Below, in pieces: positions 1-6,377 of a DNA stretch of 7,001 nt (the stretch's first letter is position 1; the number at the start of each line of letters is the position of its first letter). The notes beneath the pieces were generated by a model. The model ran no database searches. It saw nothing but the letters and a program-made list of their open reading frames with translations, and was not told where the DNA came from. The DNA is taken from positions 1 to 7,001 of the forward strand of contig JAAEMC010000795.1 of NCBI GenBank assembly GCA_024225895.1. The letters run 5' to 3'. The stretch comes from Desulfobacteraceae bacterium (GTDB lineage: Bacteria > Desulfobacterota > Desulfobacteria > Desulfobacterales > Desulfobacteraceae). The translations under genes and the position numbers were made by a program.

Positions 1-1164
1 CTTAAAAAACAAGAATTGATTTTTGCCCTTCTGCAAGCCAATATTGAGGAAAGCGGTCAGATTTATGGAGAAGGGACGCTGGAGATCCTTCCTGATGGAT
101 TTGGATTTTTAAGAGCGCCTGGCTATAATTATCTTCCCGGCCCTGATGATATTTATGTTTCTCCCTCCCAGATCAGAAGATTTAACCTTCGGACCGGTGA
201 TACCATCTCCGGCCAGGTCAGGCAGCCAAAAGATTCAGAACGTTATTTTGCTTTGTTAAAAGTAGAGGCCGTCAATTTTGAAAATCCGGAGCTTGCGGCA
301 GAGACCATCCTTTTTGATAACCTGCTCCCCCTTTATCCAGACGAGAAAATGAATCTGGAAGCCGAACCTGACAATTATTCGATGCGGATCATTGATTTGA
401 TGTCTCCCATCGGGTTCGGCCAGCGCGGGCTTATTGTTTCCCCGCCAAAGGCAGGTAAAACCATGCTTTTGCAAAATATTGCCAACAGCATGATTAATGC
501 CCACACCAATATTATTCCCATGATCGTACTCATTGATGAACGGCCGGAAGAAGTAACAGATATGGCCCGATCCGTTAATGCGGAAGTGGTCAGTTCCACC
601 TTTGATGAACCAGCGGAACGGCATGTACAGGTGGCTGAGATGGTGATTGAAAAGGCCAAGAGGATTGTGGAACAGGGTCATAACGTAGTCATTCTTTTAG
701 ACAGCATAACCAGGCTTGCCAGGGCTTATAATGCAGTTATGCCTCCATCGGGTAAAATTCTTTCCGGTGGTGTAGACTCCAACGCCCTTGATCGGCCCAA
801 ACGGTTTTTCGGTGCCGCCAGAAACATAGAAGAGGGCGGAAGTCTTACCATTATTGCCACAGCACTGGTGGATACCGGCTCACGTATGGATGAAGTGATC
901 TTTGAGGAATTTAAAGGAACCGGTAACATGGAATTGGTCCTGGATAGAAAATTGGCAGACAAAAGGGTTTTCCCTGCCATTGATATCAATAAGTCTGGTA
1001 CCCGAAAAGAAGAATTGCTGCTGGATCCCATGAGTTTGAACCGGATGTGGATCTTAAGAAAATTGTTGTCAAGTTTAAATTCTGTTGATAGCATGCAGTT
1101 TTTACTTGAAAAAATGGAAGGAACAAAGGATAATACAGAGTTTCTTAAATTGATGAATTCATAA
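1..1164 (+). CDS. rho: Transcription termination factor Rho, 5' end outside window
   Basis: Rho is the hexameric RNA-dependent ATPase/helicase that ends transcription of untranslated RNA. The reading frame is open from base 1 (visible residues [12 protein letters not shown]), so the gene begins upstream; the TTG at 16 is not the real start. 387 residues are visible. The RNA-binding cold-shock-like domain shows GFGFLR at visible residues 33-38, followed by [16 protein letters not shown]. The ATPase domain has the P-loop PPKAGKT (148-154), the Walker B aspartate in LLDSITR (Asp234), the Q-loop PPSGK (248-252) and the R-loop GSRMDE, with Arg295 where E. coli has Lys326. Matching these motifs to E. 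coli numbering gives a constant offset of 31, so only about 31 N-terminal residues are missing and total length is near the usual 419. rpmE follows after 62 bases with no clear terminator between. Identification is essentially certain. Confidence 0.98.
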   Translation, partial: LKKQELIFALLQANIEESGQIYGEGTLEILPDGFGFLRAPGYNYLPGPDDIYVSPSQIRRFNLRTGDTISGQVRQPKDSERYFALLKVEAVNFENPELAAETILFDNLLPLYPDEKMNLEAEPDNYSMRIIDLMSPIGFGQRGLIVSPPKAGKTMLLQNIANSMINAHTNIIPMIVLIDERPEEVTDMARSVNAEVVSSTFDEPAERHVQVAEMVIEKAKRIVEQGHNVVILLDSITRLARAYNAVMPPSGKILSGGVDSNALDRPKRFFGAARNIEEGGSLTIIATALVDTGSRMDEVIFEEFKGTGNMELVLDRKLADKRVFPAIDINKSGTRKEELLLDPMSLNRMWILRKLLSSLNSVDSMQFLLEKMEGTKDNTEFLKLMNS

Positions 1165-1209
1165 GAGAAATTTTACAAGGGAAAGAATTGTTAGAAATTT
1201 TGATATGTT

Positions 1210-1215
1210 AAGGAG
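1210..1215 (+). promoter_or_regulatory. Ribosome binding site of rpmE
   Basis: AAGGAG lies 11 bases before the ATG at 1227. This is a strong Shine-Dalgarno match with slightly long spacing. It supports the ATG start, which also gives the family's usual [10 protein letters not shown]-terminus. Confidence 0.75.
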
Positions 1216-1226
1216 TTTTTAAAGGT

Positions 1227-1445
1227 ATGAAGAAAGATATTCACCCCAAATATGGCAAAACGACAGCATCATGTGCATGCGGAGCAAGCTTTGAAGTCGG
1301 TTCCACAAAAGAGGGTATTAAAGTGGAAATCTGTTCAAAATGTCATCCGTTTTTTACCGGCAAGCAGAAACTGGTCGATTCTGCTGGTAGAATTGATCGT
1401 TTCAAAAAGAAATATGCAGGGTTTGACGCAAGCAAACTTGTTTAA
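1227..1445 (+). CDS. rpmE: 50S ribosomal protein L31, zinc-binding (C+) type
   Basis: L31 sits on the large subunit at the bridge to the small subunit. The 72-residue length is normal. The N-terminus MKKDIHPKY is typical. Four cysteines at positions 16, 18, 36 and 39 (CAC and CSKC) form the zinc site that defines the C+ form, as opposed to the cysteine-free paralogue made under zinc starvation. HPFFTGKQK (40-48) and the basic C-terminal region also match the family. It follows rho by 62 bases, a common neighbourhood in many bacteria, and is followed by an intrinsic terminator. An overlapping frame running to 1467 is a shadow with no family features. Confidence 0.97.
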   Translation: MKKDIHPKYGKTTASCACGASFEVGSTKEGIKVEICSKCHPFFTGKQKLVDSAGRIDRFKKKYAGFDASKLV

Positions 1446-1469
1446 ACGCATTATTTATTCAAATTAAAG

Positions 1470-1497
1470 AAGGGGCCATTTGCTTGTGCCCCTTTTT
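1470..1497 (+). terminator. Intrinsic terminator (or attenuator) after rpmE
   Basis: A 7-bp stem pairs AAGGGGC (1470-1476) with GCCCCTT (1488-1494) around an 11-base loop, and a run of five T (1493-1497) follows. The fold is GC-rich with a T tract, as expected of a Rho-independent terminator, though the T tract is short. It ends the rho-rpmE unit 12 bases before the prfA start codon. Any transcript entering prfA must therefore read through it or start at a promoter not recognised here, so it may act as an attenuator. Confidence 0.72.
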
Positions 1498-1509
1498 GAA
1501 TTTTAAATT

Positions 1510-2574
1510 ATGATCGAAAAATTAAAAGGCATTGAAGAACGATTTATTAAGCTTGAGCAGCTTTTAAGTGATCCGGCGGTTATCAGTGATCAGAAAAAGT
1601 ATCAGGAATATTTAAAAGAACATGGCGAACTCAATAAAATAGTCCCTGTGTTTCGTGAATATGAGCGTTTCACAGAAGAACTGGATGAGGCCCGGGAGCT
1701 TTTAAAAGATAATGATGAAGATATCCGGGATATGGCCAAAGAAGAAATCCCGGCTCTTGAAAGCAATATTGATGAATTGAAATCTGAACTCAGTCTGCTT
1801 TTAATGCCCAAGGACCCCAGAGATGATAAAAATGTTCTGCTTGAAATCCGGGCCGGCACCGGTGGTGAAGAGGCAGGGATTTTTGCTGGTGACCTTTTCC
1901 GGATGTATTCGAGATATGCGGAATCTAAAAATTGGGCCATTGAGATCGTTGAAAAAAATGATTCCAGTTCCGGCGGCTATAAGGAAATTGTATCCATGAT
2001 CCGGGGAAAGGGCGCTTTTTCAAACTTTAAGTTTGAAAGCGGTACCCACAGGGTACAGCGTGTGCCGGAGACAGAGGCTCAAGGAAGGGTGCACACTTCG
2101 GCTGTGACCGTTGCCGTGCTGCCTGAAGCAGAGGATGTGGATATCGAAATCAACCCTAGTGATCTTAAGATTGATGTGTTCCGCTCTTCAGGTCCGGGTG
2201 GCCAGTCTGTCAATACCACAGATTCTGCGGTCAGGATTACCCATGTCCCTACGGGTATTGTGGCGACCTGCCAGGATGAAAAATCCCAGCATAAAAACAA
2301 GGCCAAGGCCATGAACGTTTTAAAATCCCGCATCTTGGATGCCAAAATCCGGGAGGAAGATGCGAAACGAGCGGCAGACCGGAAAGGCCAAGTTGGAACC
2401 GGAGACAGGAGCGGCAGAATCCGTACTTATAATTTCCCCCAGGGTAGAATGACCGATCATAGGATCGGTTTGACGCTTTATAAGCTCGATAACATCATGG
2501 AGGGTGGAATTCAGGAGATTATTGATGAACTTAAAACCCACAACCAGGCACAGGCGTTAAAGGAAGTTGGTTAA
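1510..2574 (+). CDS. prfA: Peptide chain release factor 1 (RF1)
   Basis: RF1 recognises UAA and UAG in the ribosomal A site and triggers release of the finished protein. The 354-residue length is normal. The N-terminal part (about 1-100) is a charged helical region. The stop-codon recognition tripeptide is PET (186-188) within [16 protein letters not shown]; this P-x-T form marks RF1, where RF2 would have SPF. The catalytic GGQ is at 230-232 within [21 protein letters not shown]-like and RTYNFPQGR motifs near the C-terminus complete the match. The ATG at 1510 gives the expected N-terminus [12 protein letters not shown], but no Shine-Dalgarno sequence precedes it: the 15 bases upstream are almost all A and T, directly after the rpmE terminator. 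The end overlaps prmC by 8 bases. There is no programmed frameshift, as would be expected for prfB. Confidence 0.97.
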   Translation: MIEKLKGIEERFIKLEQLLSDPAVISDQKKYQEYLKEHGELNKIVPVFREYERFTEELDEARELLKDNDEDIRDMAKEEIPALESNIDELKSELSLLLMPKDPRDDKNVLLEIRAGTGGEEAGIFAGDLFRMYSRYAESKNWAIEIVEKNDSSSGGYKEIVSMIRGKGAFSNFKFESGTHRVQRVPETEAQGRVHTSAVTVAVLPEAEDVDIEINPSDLKIDVFRSSGPGGQSVNTTDSAVRITHVPTGIVATCQDEKSQHKNKAKAMNVLKSRILDAKIREEDAKRAADRKGQVGTGDRSGRIRTYNFPQGRMTDHRIGLTLYKLDNIMEGGIQEIIDELKTHNQAQALKEVG

Positions 2575-3433
2575 TTGGACAATTTTCAAGGTGCTGTCCT
2601 GGACAGAATCCTATTTTAAATCCCATTCCATTGAAAGCCCCAGGCTGGCTGCTGAAATTCTTTTAGGGGCAACTCTTGGCGTAAAGCGGCTGGATCTTTA
2701 TCTGCAATATGACCGTCCACTACAGGATGACGAACTTTCTGAATTTAAGCATTTGATTAAAAGACGAATTCAGCATGAACCCGTAGCCTATATCACAGGC
2801 GAAAAAGGATTCTGGGAAGCTGAATTTTCTGTTGAAAAAGGAGTGCTGATACCGCGGCCTGATACAGAAACTTTGGTGGAGCATGTGATAAGAGTATTAA
2901 ATTCATCAAATACAAAAAATGAACCCAAAAAAATACTTGAGCTTGGAACAGGTTCCGGTGCCATCATCATTTCTTTGGCACAAGCGTTGGGGCAACACCA
3001 CTACTTCGCCAATGATATTTCCTGTGTTGCTGTGAATGTGGCAAGAAAAAATGCCAGAAAGATTGTGAACGATAAAATCAATTTTTTTTTAGGATCATGG
3101 TTTTCTTCCTTAAAAGAAAAGGTTTTTTTTGATATAATTGTATCAAACCCACCCTATATCCCGTCTGCTGATATACAAACTCTGGCGCCTGAAATAAAGG
3201 ATTATGAACCGGAACTGGCTTTGGATGGCGGTAAGAACGGTCTGGACTGTATTGCGCAAATTTTAAAATACGCTCATAAGTATCTTGTTCCTGGTGGTAT
3301 GATTTTTATTGAGATGGGTTTTGATCAAAAACAGGGAGTGATAAATATTGTAAAGCGTTATCCTGTATACCAATCTGTTGATTTTATCAAAGACCTTTCC
3401 GGACATGACCGGGTAGCGCTCATAAAAAAATAG
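2567..3433 (+). CDS. prmC: Release factor glutamine N5-methyltransferase PrmC
   Basis: PrmC uses S-adenosylmethionine to methylate the glutamine of the GGQ motif in release factors, which speeds peptide release; its substrate RF1 is encoded just upstream. The 288 residues fit the family (E. coli 277). The helical N-terminal domain (about 1-75) is followed by IPRPDTE (95-101), the SAM-binding loop ELGTGSGA (125-132) and the catalytic NPPY (194-197), which holds the target glutamine. The TTG at 2567, overlapping the prfA stop, gives [13 protein letters not shown], matching the usual N-terminus. The nearest purine-rich stretch, AAAGGAAG (2559-2566), abuts it, closer than ideal, so initiation probably depends on coupling to prfA; a GTG at 2591 is a less likely start. 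The gene contains runs of nine T (3082-3090) and eight T (3123-3130), and it ends in TAG, a codon read only by RF1. Confidence 0.95.
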   Translation: MVNWTIFKVLSWTESYFKSHSIESPRLAAEILLGATLGVKRLDLYLQYDRPLQDDELSEFKHLIKRRIQHEPVAYITGEKGFWEAEFSVEKGVLIPRPDTETLVEHVIRVLNSSNTKNEPKKILELGTGSGAIIISLAQALGQHHYFANDISCVAVNVARKNARKIVNDKINFFLGSWFSSLKEKVFFDIIVSNPPYIPSADIQTLAPEIKDYEPELALDGGKNGLDCIAQILKYAHKYLVPGGMIFIEMGFDQKQGVINIVKRYPVYQSVDFIKDLSGHDRVALIKK

Positions 3434-3434
3434 A

Positions 3435-3463
3435 TTGAAAATTTGAAAGGGTTTTGATATATA
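3435..3463 (+). promoter_or_regulatory. Predicted sigma-70 promoter for rpsB
   Basis: The -35 box TTGAAA (3435-3440) is separated by 17 bases from the -10 box TATATA (3458-3463). A TG at 3455-3456 makes an extended -10 (TGATATATA). Transcription should start near 3470. The -35 box begins one base after the prmC stop codon. No terminator is seen after prmC, so read-through from upstream may add to this promoter. Confidence 0.65.
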
Positions 3464-3493
3464 AATTGGGATTTTTTGTTGGACAAATAAAAC

Positions 3494-3568
3494 GCACACC
3501 CGCGGACTTGAAACCAGGTGCTTTTTATAAGTTGGTTTCCAAGGATGATGTGGGTGGTGGAAAAACCA
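3494..3568 (+). promoter_or_regulatory. Structured rpsB 5' leader, likely S2-responsive element
   Basis: The untranslated leader can fold into one long hairpin. The outer stem pairs CACCCGCG (3497-3504) with TGTGGGTG (3549-3556): 8 bp with two G-U pairs. After an internal loop (GA opposite GATGA), the inner stem pairs CTTGAAACCA (3507-3516) with TGGTTTC-C-AAG (3533-3543): 10 bp with C3540 bulged. The 16-base apical loop (3517-3532) contains GTGC (3518-3521), complementary to GCAC (3494-3497) beside the outer stem, so a pseudoknot is possible. AAACCA (3563-3568) could compete for TGGTTT (3533-3538). S2 is known to repress its own operon through the rpsB leader in E. coli. That this hairpin is the functional equivalent is inferred from position and fold alone. 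Confidence 0.6.
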
Positions 3569-3582
3569 TTAACTAAAACTAT

Positions 3583-3586
3583 GGAG
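3583..3586 (+). promoter_or_regulatory. Ribosome binding site of rpsB
   Basis: GGAG stands five bases before the ATG at 3592. It lies downstream of the leader hairpin and is left unpaired in the main fold, so repression would need ligand binding or an alternative pairing. Confidence 0.7.
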
Positions 3587-3591
3587 TACAC

Positions 3592-4446
3592 ATGGCTTAC
3601 ATTACTATCAGAGAACTTTTAGAAGCTGGTGTCCATTTTGGGCATCAGACCAAACGTTGGAATCCAAAGATGAAGAAGTATATCTTTGGAGCAAGAAATG
3701 GAATTTACATCATTGATCTTCAACAAACCGTAAAGCTTTTCAAAAAAGCTCATGATTTTATCACGGATGTGGCTGCAGGAGGCAAAAGCATACTTTTTGT
3801 TGGGACTAAAAAACAGGCCAGTGAATCTATTTACGAAGAGGCCAACCGGGCAGAAACATTTTATGTGCAGAACAGATGGCTTGGCGGGATGTTAACCAAT
3901 TTCCAGACCATCAAAAATAACATTACACGGTATCATTTTTTAAATACTATTGAAAATGACGGTACCATTGAGAATTATCCCAAAAAAGAACAGGCTAAGA
4001 TGGGCAAGGAAAGAGCCAAGTTGGAATTCGCCATTGGTGGTATCAGCAATATGAAAAAATTGCCCGGTGCATTGTTTATTATCGATCCGAAAAATGAACA
4101 GATTGCCGTAAAAGAAGGAAAAAGATTGGGAATTCCCATTGTGTCCGTAGTGGATACCAATTGCGACCCGGATGATATTGATTTTGTTATTCCGGGAAAT
4201 GATGATGCCATCAGGGCCATTCGTCTTTTTACTTCCCGTATTGCCGATGCCTATATAGAAGGCAAACAGCAGTATGAGGAAAAACAAAATGCCAGAGATG
4301 ACAAGGAAGCCGGTGAAGCCCAAGGCGAAGCGGCTGGTGATAAAGTAGAAATTGAGATTGTTTCAGATGGTACAGACGGACCTGTGGTTGAGAAAATTAA
4401 ACGGAAAACAACACCAGTTGAAGAGACAGAAGACGCGACTGAGTAA
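3592..4446 (+). CDS. rpsB: 30S ribosomal protein S2 with extended charged C-terminus
   Basis: S2 binds the small subunit between head and body, is assembled late and helps recruit protein S1. The N-terminus [19 protein letters not shown] with [13 protein letters not shown] (21-33) is the family signature. [18 protein letters not shown] and the segment [18 protein letters not shown] with VDTNCDP further on follow in the usual order. The conserved core ends near residue 224. About 60 more residues follow, rich in Glu, Asp and Lys ([11 protein letters not shown] onward) and probably disordered, making 284 in total against 241 in E. coli. Such tails occur in several lineages. The gene has its own promoter and structured leader, and tsf begins 20 bases after its stop, the near-universal rpsB-tsf pair. 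Confidence 0.98.
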   Translation: MAYITIRELLEAGVHFGHQTKRWNPKMKKYIFGARNGIYIIDLQQTVKLFKKAHDFITDVAAGGKSILFVGTKKQASESIYEEANRAETFYVQNRWLGGMLTNFQTIKNNITRYHFLNTIENDGTIENYPKKEQAKMGKERAKLEFAIGGISNMKKLPGALFIIDPKNEQIAVKEGKRLGIPIVSVVDTNCDPDDIDFVIPGNDDAIRAIRLFTSRIADAYIEGKQQYEEKQNARDDKEAGEAQGEAAGDKVEIEIVSDGTDGPVVEKIKRKTTPVEETEDATE

Positions 4447-4453
4447 ATATAAG

Positions 4454-4458
4454 AGGAG
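4454..4458 (+). promoter_or_regulatory. Ribosome binding site of tsf
   Basis: AGGAG lies eight bases before the ATG at 4467. This is a near-ideal signal in the 20-base gap between rpsB and tsf, consistent with the high EF-Ts level a cell needs. Confidence 0.8.
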
Positions 4459-4466
4459 TTTAGAAA

Positions 4467-5063
4467 ATGGCTGAAATTACTGCAGCAATGGTAAAAGAGC
4501 TTCGTGAAGCTACAGGCTCCGGAATTATGGACTGCAAAAGAGTTCTGGGTGAAGCTGAAGGTAATATGGAAAAAGCGGTAGAACTTTTACGAAAAAAGGG
4601 TCTGGCAAAAGCACAGAAAAGAGCCGGGCGTTCTACTTCTGAAGGTGTTATTTATTCATATATTCATACCGGCGCCAAATTAGGCGTTCTGCTTGAAGTA
4701 AACTGTGAATCTGATTTTGTTGCCAAGACAGACGACTTTATTGAATTTGCCAAAAATATCGCTATGCATGTGGCTGCGGCAAATCCCATTGGCCTGAATC
4801 CCGAAGATATATCTGAAGATATCATTGCAAAGGAAAGGGAGATTTTCCGGGCGCAGATGTTGGAAGAAGGCAAACCGGAAAATATTGTTGACAAGATTGT
4901 GGACGGCAAAATTCAGAAGTACTACAAGGAGGTCTGCCTCATGAGCCAGCAATATGTGAAAGATCCCCAGAAAACCATCTCAGAGATTGTAAAAGAAACT
5001 ATTGGGAAAATTGGTGAGAATATTCAGATCAAAAGATTTGTGCGCTTCCAGATAGGAGAATAA
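4467..5063 (+). CDS. tsf: Translation elongation factor Ts, short form
   Basis: EF-Ts is the guanine-nucleotide exchange factor that releases GDP from EF-Tu. The N-terminal UBA-like domain covers about residues 1-55 ([19 protein letters not shown]). ESDFVAK (81-87) corresponds to the TDFV motif that inserts near the EF-Tu nucleotide site. The C-terminal [16 protein letters not shown] closes the core. At 198 residues it is far shorter than the 283 of E. coli but matches short forms such as the Thermus protein, which works as a dimer; the same is inferred here. The gene is intact, with a clean start, stop and C-terminal motif, so the length is not a truncation. pyrH begins four bases after the stop, with its ribosome binding site inside tsf. 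Confidence 0.97.
   Translation: MAEITAAMVKELREATGSGIMDCKRVLGEAEGNMEKAVELLRKKGLAKAQKRAGRSTSEGVIYSYIHTGAKLGVLLEVNCESDFVAKTDDFIEFAKNIAMHVAAANPIGLNPEDISEDIIAKEREIFRAQMLEEGKPENIVDKIVDGKIQKYYKEVCLMSQQYVKDPQKTISEIVKETIGKIGENIQIKRFVRFQIGE
5054..5058 (+). promoter_or_regulatory. Ribosome binding site deciding the pyrH TTG start
   Basis: AGGAG inside the last codons of tsf lies nine bases before the TTG at 5068. It supports the TTG over the in-frame ATG at 5098, which has no comparable signal at proper distance. Confidence 0.75.
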
Positions 5064-5067
5064 TATC

Positions 5068-5790
5068 TTGCATAAAGAGGCTGAGTTTCAGCGGGTTATG
5101 ATTAAGTTAAGCGGAGAAGCCCTGATGGGAAATCAGGGCTTTGGTATCACACCGGAAATGATATCGTATGTGGCTGATGAAATTACCAAGGTCCATCTGC
5201 TGGGTGTTGAAATTTCAATTGTTGTCGGTGGAGGCAATATATTCAGAGGTGTGGCTGGAAGTTCTGCCGGAATGGATAGAACATCAGCAGATAACATGGG
5301 AATGCTGGCCACTGTAATAAACAGCCTGGCTCTTTGTGATGCACTGGAAAAACACGATGTTCCCACAAGGGTCCAAACCGCAATTGGCATGAACAAGATC
5401 GCAGAACCGTTTATCAGAAGAAGGGCCATCAGGCACCTTGAAAAAGGCCGTGTGGTTATTTTTGCCGCAGGTACCGGCAATCCGTATTTTACAACGGACA
5501 CGGCAGCCGTTCTCCGGGCTCATGAAATGCGGGCCCAAATCCTGTTTAAGGCCACCCAGGTAGATGGTGTCTATGACAAGGATCCGGTGATTCATGATGA
5601 TGCAACCATGTTTGATGAACTTTCTTATATGCAGGTAATTGAAAAACAGCTCCATGTCATGGATATGACAGCTATCTCCCTTGCCATGGAGCATAATTTA
5701 CCCCTTCAGGTCTTTGATCTTCATCAGCAAGACAATATTTCTAGGGCTGCGATTGGAGATGCAATAGGAACGCGGATTTATAATGAATAA
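5068..5790 (+). CDS. pyrH: Uridylate kinase (UMP kinase)
   Basis: PyrH phosphorylates UMP to UDP with ATP, the step feeding all pyrimidine nucleotides and UDP-sugars. It is a hexamer of the amino-acid-kinase fold, unrelated to eukaryotic UMP/CMP kinases. The 240 residues match E. coli (241). Visible motifs are KLSGEAL (13-19), GGGNIFRG (54-61) for phosphate binding, [27 protein letters not shown] (134-147) contacting UMP, and [13 protein letters not shown]. Starting at TTG 5068 gives a ten-residue lead before the conserved MIKLSGEA, as in relatives; the ATG at 5098 would remove it. The gap to tsf is four bases, so translation is probably coupled. frr follows 29 bases after the stop. Confidence 0.97.
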   Translation: MHKEAEFQRVMIKLSGEALMGNQGFGITPEMISYVADEITKVHLLGVEISIVVGGGNIFRGVAGSSAGMDRTSADNMGMLATVINSLALCDALEKHDVPTRVQTAIGMNKIAEPFIRRRAIRHLEKGRVVIFAAGTGNPYFTTDTAAVLRAHEMRAQILFKATQVDGVYDKDPVIHDDATMFDELSYMQVIEKQLHVMDMTAISLAMEHNLPLQVFDLHQQDNISRAAIGDAIGTRIYNE

Positions 5791-5791
5791 A

Positions 5792-5810
5792 CCCTCAAAT
5801 TGTTAAGGGA
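5792..5810 (+). promoter_or_regulatory. Small hairpin covering the frr ribosome binding site
   Basis: CCCT (5792-5795) pairs with AGGG (5806-5809), and after one C-A mismatch AA (5797-5798) pairs with TT (5803-5804), closing a 4-base loop. The 3' arm contains the frr Shine-Dalgarno AAGGGA (5805-5810), nine bases before the ATG at 5820. The 5' arm starts two bases after the pyrH stop, so a ribosome terminating there would open the hairpin. The stem is short, so a functional role is only a possibility. Confidence 0.4.
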
Positions 5811-5819
5811 TGGATTGTT

Positions 5820-6377
5820 ATGATGAATGAAGTTCTTCAAGAAACCAAAGAGAGAATGGGGAAATCTGAAGCAGCGTTTGAAAAAGAATTGACAAAAGTC
5901 CGTACCGGCAGGGCATCACAAGCAATCCTTGACGGTGTTAAAGTCGATTACTACGGCACGCAGACACCATTGCCTCAGATGGCTACTGTCTCTATTCCGG
6001 AAAGCAGACTCATTACAGTAAAACCTTGGGATGTTAGTGTGATTAATGAGGTTGAAAAAGCAATCCTGAAAGCAAACCTCGGACTGACACCTTCAAATGA
6101 CGGAAAGCTGATTCGAATTTCCATTCCGCCGTTAACAGAAGATCGTAGAAAAGAAATTGCCAAAAGTGTATCTGGGACCTGTGAAGAATATAAAGTTGCC
6201 ATTCGAAACATCAGAAGAGATTCCAACGAGATGCTTAAAGAGCTTCAAAAGGAAGGAGATATCTCAGAAGATGACAGCTTTAAAGCGCAAAAACAAGTTC
6301 AGGACCACACCGACCAATATATTAAAAAGTTAGACGAAATTTTTGCCAAAAAAGAAAAGGAAATTCTTGAAGTCTAA
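5820..6377 (+). CDS. frr: Ribosome recycling factor (RRF)
   Basis: RRF works with EF-G to split the ribosome after release of the finished protein, the step following RF1 action. The 185 residues equal the E. coli length. The first helix is followed by the hallmark KVRTGRAS (26-33), the hinge and small beta domain begin around DYYGTQTPLPQ (43-53), and IPPLTEDRRKE (102-112) with RNIRRDSNE leads into the last helices of the three-helix bundle. Two ATG codons are adjacent. The first (5820) gives the family's spacing to RM at 12-13 and sits nine bases from AAGGGA, so it is preferred over 5823. It lies 29 bases after pyrH. The stop overlaps the start of uppS. Confidence 0.97.
   Translation: MMNEVLQETKERMGKSEAAFEKELTKVRTGRASQAILDGVKVDYYGTQTPLPQMATVSIPESRLITVKPWDVSVINEVEKAILKANLGLTPSNDGKLIRISIPPLTEDRRKEIAKSVSGTCEEYKVAIRNIRRDSNEMLKELQKEGDISEDDSFKAQKQVQDHTDQYIKKLDEIFAKKEKEILEV
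6357..6361 (+). promoter_or_regulatory. Ribosome binding site deciding the uppS TTG start
   Basis: AAGGA inside the 3' end of frr lies five bases before the TTG at 6367. No ATG or GTG with such a signal exists in frame before the conserved region; the first in-frame ATG (6436) falls inside the active-site motif. Confidence 0.7.

Noticed and set aside
16..18. TTG as the start codon of rho
   Set aside because: The frame stays open to base 1 and the residues before it (LKKQE) match the Rho family, so the gene simply begins outside the window.
256..681. 141-residue open frame on the minus strand inside rho
   Set aside because: It is antisense to conserved Rho coding sequence, shows no family features and has no ribosome binding site that stands out; it is a shadow frame. 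The same holds for the other minus-strand frames across the window.
1201..1209. Extended -10-like TGATATGTT before rpmE
   Set aside because: No -35 box lies at suitable distance, and the implied transcription start would fall at or after the rpmE ribosome binding site.
1252..1467. 71-residue frame overlapping rpmE in another phase
   Set aside because: It overlaps a certain L31 gene and resembles no known protein; it has no ribosome binding site.
2111..2314. 67-residue plus-strand frame inside prfA
   Set aside because: It lies wholly within the conserved GGQ-domain coding region in a different phase; it is a shadow.
3434..3591. Possible tRNA or small protein gene in the prmC-rpsB gap
   Set aside because: No cloverleaf or TTCGA-type arm is seen and the minus-strand frames crossing it lack family features; promoter and leader signals explain the gap better.
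5098..5100. ATG as an alternative pyrH start
   Set aside because: It would begin at the first conserved strand (MIKLSGEA) without the short lead seen in relatives, and the AGGAG at 5054-5058 is placed for the TTG at 5068.
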